NCBI GenBank assembly: GCA_013365365.1
Contig: JABVXU010000059.1
Coordinates: 62,001 to 126,000 of the forward strand
Direction of reading: 5' to 3'
Length of the DNA stretch: 64,000 nt
Source: Cruorifilaria tuberocauda
Lineage: Eukaryota; Nematoda; Chromadorea; Rhabditida; Onchocercidae
A model generated the notes under the pieces. The model was not told where the DNA came from, did no database searches, and worked only from the letters and a program-made list of their open reading frames with translations. A program made the position numbers and the translations under genes. Positions 25,053 through 45,799 of this stretch are shown piece after piece (position 1 is the first letter of the stretch; each line of letters opens with the position of its first letter).

Positions 25053-28000
25053 TCTTATTTTGTCTCGATTTTATTTCAATTTATAAAAAAATGAAGCAAA
25101 AGAAGGAAGCAGTAAATGAATCTGATTTTCAAGCAAAATAATAAGTTTTAGGAAGTTGGTATTTCTCTCTGAAAAGGAAAAACACAAGTAATAAACAACA
25201 TACCGCACATTTTTCGACAAACATCGACATGCATTAAAATTAATTTCAATTTGCTGAATAAGTAAAAATAATAGTGGATAAAATAAAGCAAAAAAGCATC
25301 ACTCAACAATAATGACAACAAGGACAACAACTATAAAAATGTAAGCATTGAAGAGTATGAGCTTAAATTAGTAAATTATTAATTAATTACAATGATTCAT
25401 AATATGAAAACATTTTAGATATATTTCAGAAGAGAAGAAATACTGTTGTGATATAGTTTAAAAATTAAGCCATTAAAAAAAACGAAAATTTAAAATCCAT
25501 TGAGACTGAATTCAAAAATTGAAAATTCAGTAAAAATTTGATTTATTAATGAATGTGATGACGATAACCTATAATAAAGCTTTACTCACAAGTACAGCAA
25601 GCAGCTTTATTCACACGGTACAGTAAAAGATACGTTGATAAACTATATATAAAATTGTTTTGAATATAATTTTAACTAATATCGTTTCTTTTCTAATAAC
25701 TTGTTTTTTCAAATAGTTATTATATTTAAGGAAAAAAGAAAGATAAATCCGGCACAACATATTTCATTCCTTAGCAAATAAACTTTTTGATTTGAAGAAT
25801 GGAAGAGATTTTTTTTTTCTGCATATTGCTATAAAATGATTTATTATCACCAAAATTTTTCGCCACGGAAAGATCTAAATCGTGCAATAAATATCTATGA
25901 TCAAACAAGACAAAAAGAAAAATTGAAAAACGAAAAATTACAGAAGACAACGGCGACGAAGAAGAAGAGGAAGAAGGTAACAGCAGTACAAACTTTCTTT
26001 AATAAATTATAAACATAAACAATAAAAGTATATTTTGATATGCTAAATACTTCGACAAATTCAGAAAAAATATTCAGTTAAAATCTAAAGCACAATAATT
26101 AAGTAATTTTAAATGAATGAAATAAAGGTGAACTCCTTCTTTCAAATATTATTTAGTTAAAAATGGTGGGAAAATTTATTTAGAATGGTTTGCGCTCATA
26201 ACTGATGTAGAAACATTTATTTTTTCGAAATAGAATACAAAAGTACAAAATTTAAGCTTTTAAAAATGTAAGAATGTTTACTTTTACAATGGGTTATTTT
26301 GTTTGTTAACGATGACGACATTTTCTCAACACCAATAATTTTATAACTAAACAGTTTACTTTGGAAAAAAATGGGAAATCGGCTAAATTTCAGTTCAAAC
26401 CATAATATTTTGATAGCTGTTTGAAGAGAGGAAAGTAGAAAGAGGGAAAAAAAGAATTTTATTTAAATTAGACATTTATTTAATGATATAAATAAATTAG
26501 AGAAAATGTTTTATTGATTGACTTTGTCACAATTATTGAAAGCTTATTTTCTTTCGCCCTGCTACTTTCCCGTTATTTCATTTCATTTGCTTTTTTAATT
26601 TGAAATACGCTAAATGGTTCCATTTTAAATTGCCTTTACTTTAAACTTTGAAATGAAAAAAATTGGAATGATGAAAAAGTTAACAACTTATCGCTTCCCA
26701 ACTGAATTGAATTCTGTTTCGAAAGTACGAAAACTTCAATCAACTATAACATATCTTTCAGGAAGATGGGAAATCCTTTCCTAAACACATTAATTAGAAC
26801 GAATAAAATGACCAAGTTCTTTAACTCCTTTAAGTGAACTTTAAAATGAGTAAGGATAATGAATTATTTGGCTAAGCCAAGAAGGTATTTAGAGGAAGGA
26901 AGAATAACAAACACTGCTGACATATTCTACGATTATATTACTAATTTACTTGATAGGACAGACAAATATTAGAGTAAATTGAAACCTATTACTTATTACT
27001 AACTTATTTCGAAAAAGGATGGTTGGAGGAGCCGAAAAAAAAAATGAAATTTATGCAATGATAGTGAAATAGAGGAACAACTAGCAAATAGTTTTTTTTT
27101 GGCTCAAAAAAAAAATGGAAACACGATGACGTAAATCGAGAACAGATGGCACAGAAGATAGTCAACATAAAACATTGGAATATTGAAACAATTAATTTAG
27201 CTAACCATAATGAACTTAATTTTGAACATTCATTATTGGAAACTAAAAACGCATATGACTTTCAAATATATTTCTTTGAGAATGTAATTAATTAGGATTA
27301 TTTATTGCTTTTATCGATTTGCCTAGTTTCTTCCCATCGTAGTGAACGTAAGAATTTTGCATAATAATGATATGTTTGAATATGAAAATGAGACATTTGA
27401 CAACTGTACGTAAAAATATTCTCTTTTACTGATCAATATACGTTCAAGAAAGAAAATCAGTGGGTAATTCCATTTTAGAAATATAAAATGAAAAGGAAGA
27501 ATGGAGAATTTCAAATATTCTCCTCAGCTGAGAATTACACTTCCAGAAATTCCCACAATGTTCTCTTTCCCATCATCTCATTTTGTTTGCTTAGAACTGA
27601 TTCAGTAATAATTTATCACGCTGATGCGGAATCTATGAAACATTTAATCCACGCTTTCACTCTTTCTTTTAAATATGTAAGAATGATAAGATGCCATAAT
27701 CTAATCTGATTTAATCATATTTATTTGATCGATATTATCATAATGGGAAATTTTGGTATTGCCAAGCTGAATGATGTGAGAAAGAAAGAAGGTTTTAGAG
27801 AAATGGATAAGATATTGGTACAGCACACATATATAGAAAAGAATATTAATAGTATAGTAGAGAACGGATATGATAGCAGAGGGATGTGCAGTTATAGGAA
27901 AAGAGATTTTGACCTATCACTTGTTTATGTGTTCATATATGATTGGCTGATACGTTGACCTCAACATGATTATACTTTCCTACGATTTGATTTCTCAGAT

Positions 28001-30713
28001 AATAATTATCACAGTGTAATATTTCAGGGACCAATGATCTTTGATGAGGAAAAACAAAATTAATAAATTAAATGGTATGATTAAATGATTATATCTGACG
28101 TATACACGTCACATTACGTGAAATGAAATGTTGCATAAAATGAAAAGAGAAGTTGGAATGAATTTTCATGATCTTTTCAAGAGAATTCATATATTTGAAT
28201 AGTGAAAATGATGAAATACACGTAAGATTCTCTTTTCAAACAATAATCTAAAGGGACCGTTTCATTCAAATTCTATTAAAATCAAATAAATTTTATTTCT
28301 TTCCTAATGTAAACAAAACCAACGGATTCATTCGCTCATTGATGTCACATGCTTTTACGTTTTCCACCTTCAACTCTTTGAAAAGTCCAACAATATTAGT
28401 ATTCAGTTTCAGAGAGGAATTTACGTATTATAAACATTTTACCTACTGATGATGACCCCTCAAATTAGCTCACTGATTGTTGAACTTGGCTAGAAGAGTG
28501 CGAGAGAGAGAGAGAGAAAGAGGAAGAAAGTTTTAAGAAATTTATTCATTTGTCATTGAAAGTTACGGAAGGATGGAATTGTGTCATAACCTGCTTTTTC
28601 ATTTACAAATAAATTTTTAATGTTCTAAGGAAATGGATACTATCATTGGAAAATTGCAAAATATTAATCTCAATTTAAATGATATGGATTGATCCTTTAG
28701 CTAATATGAGAGAATGGAAAAACCAGGAGTGTCTGACGACCAAACTAAAAAGCCATAAGCAAAGAAAGGTCAATGGATAAAAAGGTCACTCATCAATATT
28801 GATCTCAATGAGTTGGATGAGTGAGAGAGGGAGAGAGAGAAAAAAGGAAAGGAAAGGAAAGCATCGGAAGAATTTTTGATATGTAAATATTAAAGGAAGA
28901 AATTTTTTCTCCAACGAGAGCACTTTCAATGAATGCAAAATATTTGAAAATAAAAAATTCAAATATTTCAATAACAGTTAAATTCAGCGGCCGTGCACTT
29001 TAACAATTGTGCAATTGCACTTTCCGCACATTCCAGTTTCTCTTGCATGCATCCTTTCATATCATCCACTTTTGTATAGCTTATCGATTGATCGATTGAC
29101 TGATGGATCGATTACATGGTGCTGTGTAAATCAAATGAGGCATGAGAGGGGGTTATGTTAATTGGATAAGATCAAAGAGAGTGAGTGAGAGAAGATGCAC
29201 ACTGAAGAATGACGTGCACAGGAGGAATGACATGCTAGTGACGGTGCAAGCAATTGTCAAGTATGCAGGAAAAGTGCTTACGTGTGGGGTGAGGTGAGTG
29301 TGATCAGTTGCGCAAGGCGCTCTTGTCACACGTGTAGACGTTTCAGTTAATTTTATGTGGAAGAAGAGGAAGAGAATGCAGGAGACATGACGTTAATGGT
29401 GTGTCATTTATATGCGAAGAGAAAACGTGCAATTCACAAAGCATAATGCAAATAGGGGGAAAAGAAAAAGAGATGTGGACTAGAGTGAATAAATGTAGGC
29501 TGCATGCAATGTAATGATGTATGGAATGCAAAATTGTACTCATTTGTGGGTGAAAAACAGAAAATTATTTTCTTTTCTTTCATCCTTTCTGTAAAAATAA
29601 TCCAGAAGCGATTAGGATGGATGAAAAATGTTTGATATCCTTGATGAATTTCTCTATCAGCAAAGGTTTCAATCATTTTGTTAAATGAAAAATAGAATGA
29701 TAATGGAAGACAAGTGATGAATCGATTAATTCTGAACATTTGTAGAAAACAAATCGACTAATCTTGAAAGTTTGTGAGGGAAGAATCGATCAGTCCTGAA
29801 AACATCATACCAACTGCCCCATTAACTCTATTTTTCATTTATATAAATGTGTGTGTGTGTGTATTTACTTAGGAATAACAAAGCCCAGTCTGAATTGTCC
29901 AAGTACTTCGGGCTCTTTTTTTCTATCCTCTCTATTTCATTGCTTTTCTGTTTACTTTTTTCTTTTCTCACTGTCAACTTACATATTATTTCATCTCCAA
30001 AATTCAAATTCATCCAATAATAGCAAACTACTGCTAACAATAACTGTAGAGATGATAAGAGGACTGGGAATAGAATGAAATGGACATAAAGGAATTAAAG
30101 CCAACTGATTACTAGTACACTTCAAATAACTAATAGATTTCATTTGTCAGTTATTTGGAGGAGTAATGAATGACAAAAATGATAGCAACTATATAGTTAT
30201 TGCTTGTAACGATGATAACATGCACGACGTGAATGCAAGGAAATGTTGAAATATATTTTTCCAGGTGTATCTGAATAGAAATACCACTCCTCGTTAAGTA
30301 TTACTGTTATGTTTCATTGAAACATTATAGTTATCACAAATAACAATGATTAATTGCTATTTGAAAAAAGATTTGATTGAAAATTAAATTTAAAAACTAG
30401 GGATGGAAGAGAGAGAGAGAGAAAGGGAAGAAGTATTGCACGACAATTGTTATGCGCGTTAAAGTAATGATATGTTACATTTAAAAGAAAGGAAAGAGAA
30501 AAAGAGAGGGAAAGTTAGAGAGAAAGGAAATAAGTGATGTTATGAATGGAAAAGAAAGCAATACACACCACAGAAAGATCGATTTTGCCTCTAGAGAAAA
30601 TAAATAATAATGAAAGCGAAAGAAAAAAAAATAAAATTAATCCATGCTTTTCGTTCCTTAACTTTCAAATTTAAATTATCATGATAAGATACGGATAAGA
30701 TATGATTACATAC

Positions 30714-30827
30714 CTTTTCGGTATGACCAAAATCAACACTTCCACGTAGTGAAAGGTTTCTCAGGCGATCGGTATTGGAAATCCCGCGGGGAATTGCTCG
30801 ATTACTGAGAAATTTTCTTGCTGCCAT
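30714..30827 (-). CDS. Exon-like segment, possible alternative first coding exon of hexokinase
   Basis: On the minus strand an acceptor-like TTTTTGTTCAG is followed 12 bases later by an ATG that opens MAARKFLSNRAIPRG, then SNTDRLRNLSLRGSVDFGHT, E, K. The segment ends at a strong donor, AAG followed by GTATGTAA, in phase 0. No other minus-strand coding exon lies between it and hexokinase. Both the regular hexokinase exon 1 and this exon end in phase 0, so it could splice directly to hexokinase exon 2 (24824) and swap the N-terminus. The basic, Ser/Arg-containing start could suit a targeting or regulatory extension. The link to hexokinase is inference only; it might instead belong to an unseen gene. 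Confidence 0.4.
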
Positions 30828-33800
30828 ATTATTGATGTCTTCTGAACAAAATTAAAATTAAAAAAAATGAAAAAAAAACAAAAACAACGATAGTCAATGT
30901 AAGATCGATCGTACATGCAATTGTATGATCTTAATCTCTATGTTTAATAAACGTTGTATTCAATTGAAGTTTCATCTCATATTTCCCTATTTTTCAGTCA
31001 TTTCTTCATCTCTTCAAGTTTACTTTCAATAAAATTTACAAAATCAAATGATATCCTGAATTTTGCTAAAAAATCTCAAATAAAAAAGTAAAATTAATGA
31101 ACTTTACTTATCTTATTTTCTGAATTGAATGAATAAATTAATGAGACGTAAAATATGGAAAAGCGTGAAATACTGGTTGAATAAATCCAACTTATCATAA
31201 GTCCGTCTTATCACAAGCATATCACCACAATAACTCAAATTAACTTAAAACAATTCAAATATACTGGAGTTATTTTAAGTTAATTCGGATTGATGTAGCA
31301 ACAGCAAAGAAGGGAGCATACTGATAGCACTGTAACTAAGGAATGATCACAACTTTGGATGAATGGATGGATAAGAAGCAACCATTATGCATATTTGTCC
31401 TTTTGACCTTTGAACTATGCTAAAAGGAGAGTTCTGGAAATATTTTTGCTCTCTTCGTCTTGCTAAAACATGATATTCATCCACATTGAAAAGGTCAGTT
31501 GATCTCAGGGAGGATCATCAACTATCATCATACCAAATGCATTAGGTTTTTAAGATTAAACGATAGAGTGCTAGCTAGCTAAGCTAAAAGATGTCGAATA
31601 TAAATAATCAATCTATAGGTATAATGTTAATTCCATCACTTGATAAAGGCTTAATATAATTACTCGAATTTGACAGATTCATTTATTTTCCAAGTCTTTC
31701 AGCTTAGTCTATCAGCAGATTGTTTTGTTAATTTGCATTATAGCTTTTCAGTAGCAAGTTACTTACAATTAAAGTAAAACCAAATTACTCAATTAACTTT
31801 TATTTACTTAATTTGCTTTCTCTGTTTCCCATTAAGTATATTTAATAAGCGAAAGCAATTTGTTGATGAAAACTTTCTTAATGACGAAAAGGTCAAGAAA
31901 CCTATTTGATTTATTAAGTAAATCAACAAATGAAAAATAAAGATAAAGAAATGAAATTATCTGTATATTAAAGACAATAGAATACAGAAGCAATTATCAG
32001 CTTAACGATTTTATATATATTAGCCAAACGGAATAAAGGATGGAAGAAGAGAGCACGTAATCATTCAATTCTAAAAATAGTTTATTAGGCAAATTAATAA
32101 AAATATGATTTAATTCTCTCATTTCTACTTTTTTGTTGTTCTTTACAGAAGAAAGTAATGAAGAAAGAAAGGAAGACAAGAAAAATTTACATAAAATTGA
32201 ATAATAATTTATACATCATCGATCATTTTCGACAAATAAAATTGATCGTTAACTTTAACAAACAGTCAACGTTATTATTCTTCTAGTCTAAATGATATTC
32301 ATAATTGATGATTCTGAAGAATCATACATAACAAGAAACTTGGCTACATTAATCAACTTACAACATTTTATTTTACTTTTATCTATAACTTATAGCTAGC
32401 AATCTGATAATTTTAATATATATTCCATTTCACATTTCGTGAAAATTTAATTTGTTATCATTGGAAGATCTCATTGACAGTTCTACTAATTTTTTCTAAT
32501 TAAATATTGATTTACATAAAATATAATAACCTACAAGGTAACATACAACAACATTGATCAGATCAGATAAAATCAAGTAGTGAGAAAAAAGGAGGGGAAA
32601 AAAATGGTTGAATGAGTCTCGCTCTCTCTAGTAGTAATTCCTACTTTTCGGCTAGCTAACATTCAGCTGGGCCTTAGCATCCATCTTTTCAAACATTCCA
32701 TTCATTACACTTTAGATCAATAAATAAAATGGCACTGCAATACCACAGCCTCTTCTCTCCTCAGAGGGTTGGAATGTCTGATGAGAAATGCTTAAACGAC
32801 AAGCCTATCTTCTATCCAATTTTTTTCCTCTCAATAAAATTAATTTCCAAACTTCCACTTTTCGTTTTCCGTCACGCAAATTCACTTTTGTTTATTTATG
32901 ATCGTTATATGATGCAATGAATACGTCAAATGAGATCATTGTTAAAATTTAACAACTATTCACAGCTTGAAATTCTACGCTTAAAATTGTTGCATTGTGC
33001 AAATTGAAATGAATATTAGCTTATGGGCAACTCAAGCAGGAATTAAAGATTTTATGAATATTTAATGATTACCTATGCCATTCTCGAAGTAAATTAATAG
33101 GAAGGAGGGAAAAAGCGAAATATACTAAATTTTAAGAGATTTTAATTTAAGAAGTAAAAAATTGAAATTAATAACAAACATTGCCTAGCAAAATTTACAT
33201 TTGAATGAGAAGAAATCAACGAATTGGGAGAAAGAGAGAATATAAGGAATGTTAAATCTTGACAAAAAAATTACTGAGAGATCTTTTTGTTCAAATCTGA
33301 AAATTACCAAATTTCTTCATTTAACTGAAATGTTAGTGGAAAATGCGATGGTAAATTTTTCAAAAATTTTAAGGAAAAGTCCAAAAGTACGATTGTCCAA
33401 TGTATTTTTCTATATTTAAAAATTTGTCAAGTTTATCAAATCAATAAAACGTACTAATTTAGAATTGAATGATAATTAATGAATGACAGTACGTTAAGAA
33501 GGAAAGTAAAGAAAGATTATTTAGCTTAATTGTTACTGTTCTAATATGTGTTATCATTTCTAATTGATATTTAGAATGATAAAAATAACTTTTTCTTTGC
33601 ATTCTGAATTGAATACACCTATATGGATCATGCAAATTTATTTGAAAACATTGTCAATATCATTACAAAACAATATTTTAGTAATCTTTGACTCACAGAT
33701 TACTAAAATATTTGTTTAATTATTGATTTCTGTATTCAAAAAGAAGAAAGCAAATTAATAAAATTCATAAAAATGATAAAAATGACAAAAGAAACGAGAT

Positions 33801-34313
33801 TTTTTTTTACTATTAAAATAACTATTTCCTTCAAAATATCATCATTGTCAAATTCTATAAAAATTCATTAAAATAATAGAATTCATTAGGAGTGAAAAAA
33901 CAATCATCGCATAATCACTATCTTTCTATTCCAAAAATTTTTTAATATTTTAATTTTATAAATTCCATGAACATTTAAATGTTCATTGTTAAGAATGAAT
34001 GAATTGCTATATGCAATTTTCAAATTTTAAGAAATTTTTAAATTCATCGAAATGGTGCAAATGGGAAATTTTTGAAATGAAAAACAGAATTGCATTAACA
34101 GATATGAAGAAATGATTTATGGAAATGATATAAATACTATAGTAATTTACTTAGTGAGAATTGATTTTCGTCAGTTAACTTCTTAATTAATTACATTCTA
34201 AATTAACAGATCAAATTACATTTACTAGTAATCGAAAGAATTTTTTTAATTAATATTACGACATTCTGTTTTTAAAAGCAAATAGCTTAATGTTTGATCA
34301 AAATTCGTTAAAA

Positions 34314-34482
34314 CTATCGCTTTTTCTTATAACTCTGATTTTTCTTATAACTCTGACTTATAACTCACTATCGCTTTTTCTTATAACTCTGATTTTTCTT
34401 ATAACTCTGACTTATAACTCACTATCGCTTTTTCTTATAACTCTGACTTATAACTCACTATCGCTTTTTCTTATAACTCTGA
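34314..34482. repeat. Nested minisatellite with 54- and 36-bp periods
   Basis: CTATCGC starts units at 34314, 34368, 34422 and 34458, giving periods of 54, 54 and 36 bases plus a partial last copy. The inner word TTCTTATAACTCTGA recurs, and 54 minus 36 is 18, so expansion in 18-base steps is likely. All periods are multiples of three, so an ORF at 34290-34502 stays open across the array and reads as a repetitive hydrophobic peptide (SLFLITLIFLITLTYN). I regard that ORF as a by-product of the repeat. Confidence 0.92.
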
Positions 34483-36950
34483 TTAAAATACTGATGAAAT
34501 AACTTCCGATATATCACATATAGATATACACAAACACACACACATAAAAAATATTCAAGCTTACATCAAAGAGAATTTCATCGATCAATGATTAATAAGC
34601 AGCTGTTAGCTTTTGCTCATGCAAACATCCGTTGAAAACTTTACAACAAACTGAGGTTTATTTCTTCGTTTTTACTCCTAAGTTTGTATTTTTTTCGTAT
34701 AGCTATCGTAAGTTTAAATCTAAAAATTTCATTATATTTTCACTAAGAAAAAATGAAATTAAAGCTAAAAAAAAGAGAAAAGAAAGTTTTTTCAATTTTC
34801 ACTTCTTTCAATTTACTTACGAGTAAGTTTAAATTGAAAAATGAATCATTTTAATTATTCCAATTAATTAATTCTACATTATCACAGCAAGTAAAATTCC
34901 TTAAAAAGCAAAAAGATCCATTTTTATGCTTGAAATGAATTACTTAGTTAAATTGTCTAGCAAATATATATTTTCTCTCGGCATTATGCCATTAATAATT
35001 AATTAATGTTGAAATAATTGAGTCCAATAGAATTTAAGTTGATAAGGGATGAGTTGCACTTAATGATATCAACACTTATATAAAGAAGTTTGATTTTTTT
35101 CCACTTCGAACTCTTTCAGATCTTCAGATACAATGAAATGCTTTTCTTCCACGTTGATTCAGATTCCATTTAAACACCCATGGATTGAACGAAAGATTTT
35201 TCAAATTTCTTTATTACTCTTCTACTGATAAATCATCAATTTCAAATATCTAGGCTTAAAATGGTTCAAATCTTTTAACTGAATCTTACATTACGATTGT
35301 TTTTAAGAAAAAGAAAAATTTGTTAAATGTAATTTAATACTTAATTATTAAATTACATAAAACTCTCCGTTAATATAAAAGCTTTAACAATTTTTTTCTT
35401 CATAAAAACAACTTTTCAGATTTCAAAACTTTTCTTTTTTCACTTTGGAAATAAAAAACATTGAGATAACTTGGCTATCAGTCACTGTCAAATTCAATCA
35501 CAATTTGTTTCTTTTCTGTAGTTTTGCATTTTTCCTATTTTCATTTTTGATTCTCTTAGAAATAACTTCCTTTTAGTTTTTCCCAGTATAATTAAATTTT
35601 CGTTTCTTCTTTTTTTGCTTACAAATTTTTTAAATATAAAATTCCTTTTTTTATAAAATTTCCCTTACCTAAAAAAAAAAGATAAACGTGAATTCTTGAA
35701 CTTTCATCTTCCTTTTCAAAAGTTTTCTCTTCCTATTTCCGCCAAAAATTGGAATTGATTTAAACTATAGCATTACATCTCTCATTCTGTTTACTAAATC
35801 ACTGAATGAAAACAGATATTCTTGAGAAAATTTTTTCAAAATTTCTCTTGGCTATTTCAGAACGAAAAAAAAGGATAATAAAAAAAAAAGTACAACATAT
35901 TGATCGAGCATTTTATTTAGGTTACTTTTTTCACAACAAATTAAAATCTTGCTGCTTGCTATATCGTATTATTTCATTCTATTTTCATCTTTCTTCTAAA
36001 CTTCAAGATACCTTATTAACAATTAATAAGTATATAAAAATAAAAAACTTTTCCTTACTTTTTTAAATTGACGATGATTGCAAAAAAATTTTTTATAAAA
36101 CGTATCTTCAAAAGCTGTACAAAAAAAAGAAAAACAATGGTAGAGTAAAGGAAAATCATAATAGCTTCCTATCCAATCACGAAAGTATTGAGAGGAATGA
36201 ACTCTATTCAGGATGATTTTATAAAATATCTCATCTCTCGGATTAGTGGAGTAAAAGTTAACCTAAAATCAAATAATATATAATTCCCTGAAGTTATAGC
36301 GAGAAATGAATAAATAAAATTAAATAAATAAATTTTTGTATAGGTGCTAATGAACTAATAATCCCTAAAATGTTTACTTCATGCTATGAGATATACTGTG
36401 AGAAAAGATAACTTTCACTTAACAAACATTTTTGAAATACTTTTCAGACATACTGCAATATCACAATTGAAATGCATTAGTTTCAACTATTGCATAACAT
36501 TAATTTAAAAAGATATTCATTGTTCAACCGAAATTAAATGTGACATATATTTTGCACTTGTGGAAATTGGATTTTTCTGATTGTTTCTAGATACTAATTC
36601 GATTTTTCATAGAAAAACATAAAACGAAACGATAAATTCAATAAGGCGAGAAACAATGAATGACATGATTTGACGCCATTCTTAGCATATTGTCAGAAAT
36701 ACCATTAATAGATGACATAAGTTTAACAAAATCCTATTCGTTAATCCTATTAGCTTACTTTGAAATAAATTGCAAAAACAAATCAAACAATTCTCAAAAT
36801 TTCTTGAAATCTTGAGAAAATTTAAAATCATGACAAAATCAACAATAACAATAATGACAAGAGGAATTAAACAAGATAGGTAAATTCCATTACATTTGTC
36901 GATATTTTCCTCTTAATCCATAAAATGCAAAGAGGACTAAAATAAATTCA

Positions 36951-43530
<6,580 letters not shown>

Positions 43531-45799
43531 ACCAACATTGGTTTCTTTTTATGCGAAGCACAGGCCTCTGAGCAAAACATAGCCAAACGATGCTTAGTTC
43601 TCGGTAATAAAAATGATTTCATTTGGAAGAAATACTGTCTTCCAGTCATCAATAAATATGAGAGATAACAAATAAAGACAATAAAGATGAAAGCAGTATC
43701 AATCAAATCTAAAATTGGTTGATTCGTTAAAACTAATCAAACTGTAACCAAGCGAAGAAGCCAGCAGAAATTATGAATTTACTCTCCACGCAAAACCTGG
43801 AAGAACATTCGAATCTCGACGACGGAATATCACAGTGCAAATTGCGGATAGAACAGAAAGAGTTAATTAACTTTTTCAACTGAATTTGCCTAAATCTATT
43901 TTTGTCCTCAACTGCTAGAACAGCAAGTGAAATTTTATTCAAGAAATAATGCGAAGACTTGATGCCAATTGGAAGATTCAAAAATGTAAAAATATGTTCG
44001 GAAGTGGTTATTTTTTTTGACTGTAAGCAAGGATAATATGCAGTCACAAGTAATCTTTATTTATAAATATATATCACTTCATACAAAAACATTGTAATAC
44101 AACAAAACGAAATCTTTATATGGAAAATGCTGAAATCGTCAATTTCAAAATTTTCCCTGATCTCATGTTACATATAAATTTTAAATCCCCGAAAAATTTC
44201 TTTTCTTTCTCATACTATATGAATCAGAACGAAGCAGAGCAACAGATTCAAGCACAATTCTTCAAATTTAAGATAATTAATATGTAACTAAATGTTTATG
44301 AAACAAACAACTTCCATTATGTAAATAACAGAAATTTAAAAAAAAAGATTGAACAAGATTACCATGCAGAAGGGAAATTTTCTAATGAATTTATCACATA
44401 TAATAATAATTTTGTTACCTATTTATTCCTTAGTTATAAGAAAGAACTTATGTGAATAGTCAATGGATTAACAGGCATCTATCTCTTATCGCTGCAAAAT
44501 AAAAAAAATAAATATAAATAAATATAAAAACAAATATATGATTAATAATTGAAGCAAGTATGTTACTTCATGAACTTGAAAAATAGTACCGCCAAAAAAT
44601 AACAATGAACAACAAAGATATGAAAATACTGAAGTGATGAACTATAGAAAAATGAGAAACTGTAAAACTGTAATGAATAAAAAACGAGCACTGTATTCCA
44701 ATAAATAAAAAAAAGCATAATCTTGGATGGAACAAATGACAGACATAGGATCCGGTATTATCAATGACAATAAAATATTTTTAGAATCAATTCTTTCTAA
44801 CAGCCTCTATATTATTTGATCAAATTCTCATTTAATTACTTGAGCTTGATTACTATAGGTAAGATTCCATTTCCAATACTCAATAGCAACTACTCAAGTG
44901 ATTCAAGATTTTGACAGAAGTATCGACCTTCGCTAGAATGGAACTTATAGCCGCCACCTCGGTTCCATATAAAAACTTTCAAAGAAATTCAAAAGGGAAA
45001 AAAAGAGAAACAAGAAATAATAAAAATCTTCAAAACTTGAAACAGCTATACAAACAAGCCTGTCAAAAGCAAAACGTTATACACTAGTCTTTCCGCAGAA
45101 ATTTACTTATGAAAAAGTAATTAATTTAAACTGAATTATTAAGTGATCAGTAATAATACCTTTCTAAACACCTTATTCCTTCTACCTCCTTTGACAAGCT
45201 CAATTGAAATAAATTACTTTTTGCAGTAAAACAAAATTAATACTGCGAATCCTCAAGTTATGTTATGGAGATCACTTGAATCCTACATCCACTTACTATT
45301 ATTTAAAGAATTATAACGAATAACGAATTTTACATTAAATTTACAAAACATATTTTCTCAGAATATATAAAAACTTGATATAACATTTTATATCAAGTTT
45401 TTATATATTCTGAGATATAACATTCTAATGTTTCAGTGATTAGCCCTCGTTATTACACAGAACAGAGTTCAGTCTTGTTTCTGTTATAGATACAACAAAT
45501 TTCTGTTGATCGAATAACTTCCATTCTCTAGTGCCATCATAAATGCAACTTATTTTATAATATTACTTGAACTGTATATTCATCTGTAGAACAATATCAT
45601 TACTCCATACATCCCTTAATGAAATAAAAGCATTATTTGCATCCTTCATGTTTCAAAAATGCATTAATGAATAAGCGAAACGTTTAATATCAATACTAAT
45701 ATTAAGATAGAAAGACTTTAAAGGAGAAATGAAATTAATATGAGATCATCTATACGAAGTAACAAAATCATTGAATTTCCCAATGTGGGGCAAAAAATA
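43531..45799. other. Intergenic region upstream of LARS2
   Basis: No supported gene. A minus-strand open frame of about 100 codons at 44047-43733 has no ATG at its apparent start and no recognisable motif. The region should hold the LARS2 promoter or outron; acceptor-like TTTTGCTCAG (about 43570-43579) lies just before the LARS2 first exon. The perfect palindrome at 45356-45415 is listed separately. Confidence 0.45.
45356..45415. repeat. Perfect 28-bp palindrome with a 4-base loop
   Basis: The arm at 45356-45383 (beginning TCTCAGAATATATAAAAACT) is exactly complementary to 45388-45415, separated only by CATT. No mismatch is visible over 28 pairs. It lies in non-coding DNA between a small unknown gene and LARS2. 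It could extrude as a cruciform or, if transcribed, form a perfect hairpin. No terminal repeats or target duplication are obvious around it. Confidence 0.95.

Larger units (their letters stand above)
25053..36950. other. 12-kb gene-poor interval (intergenic, possibly partly hexokinase intron)
   Basis: Apart from the exon-like segment at 30714-30827 and the minisatellite at 34314, I see no supported feature. The DNA is very AT-rich with many stops in every frame. GA-rich tracts lie at 28499-28520, 28806-28842 and 30412-30426, and a (TG)n tract at 29847-29861. Just upstream of the hexokinase ATG (25270-25140, minus) are acceptor and donor pairs, including TTATTCAG and CTTTTCAG, that could delimit 5' UTR exons. 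If the 30.7-kb exon belongs to hexokinase, the left half of this interval is a long first intron. Confidence 0.5.

Noticed and set aside
27488..27958. Two consecutive plus-strand ORFs in the gene desert
   Set aside because: AT-driven composition, no splice context and no recognisable motif.
43733..44047. 104-codon minus-strand frame upstream of LARS2
   Set aside because: Apparent start is GTG rather than ATG, no motif, and it does not join in phase to LARS2.
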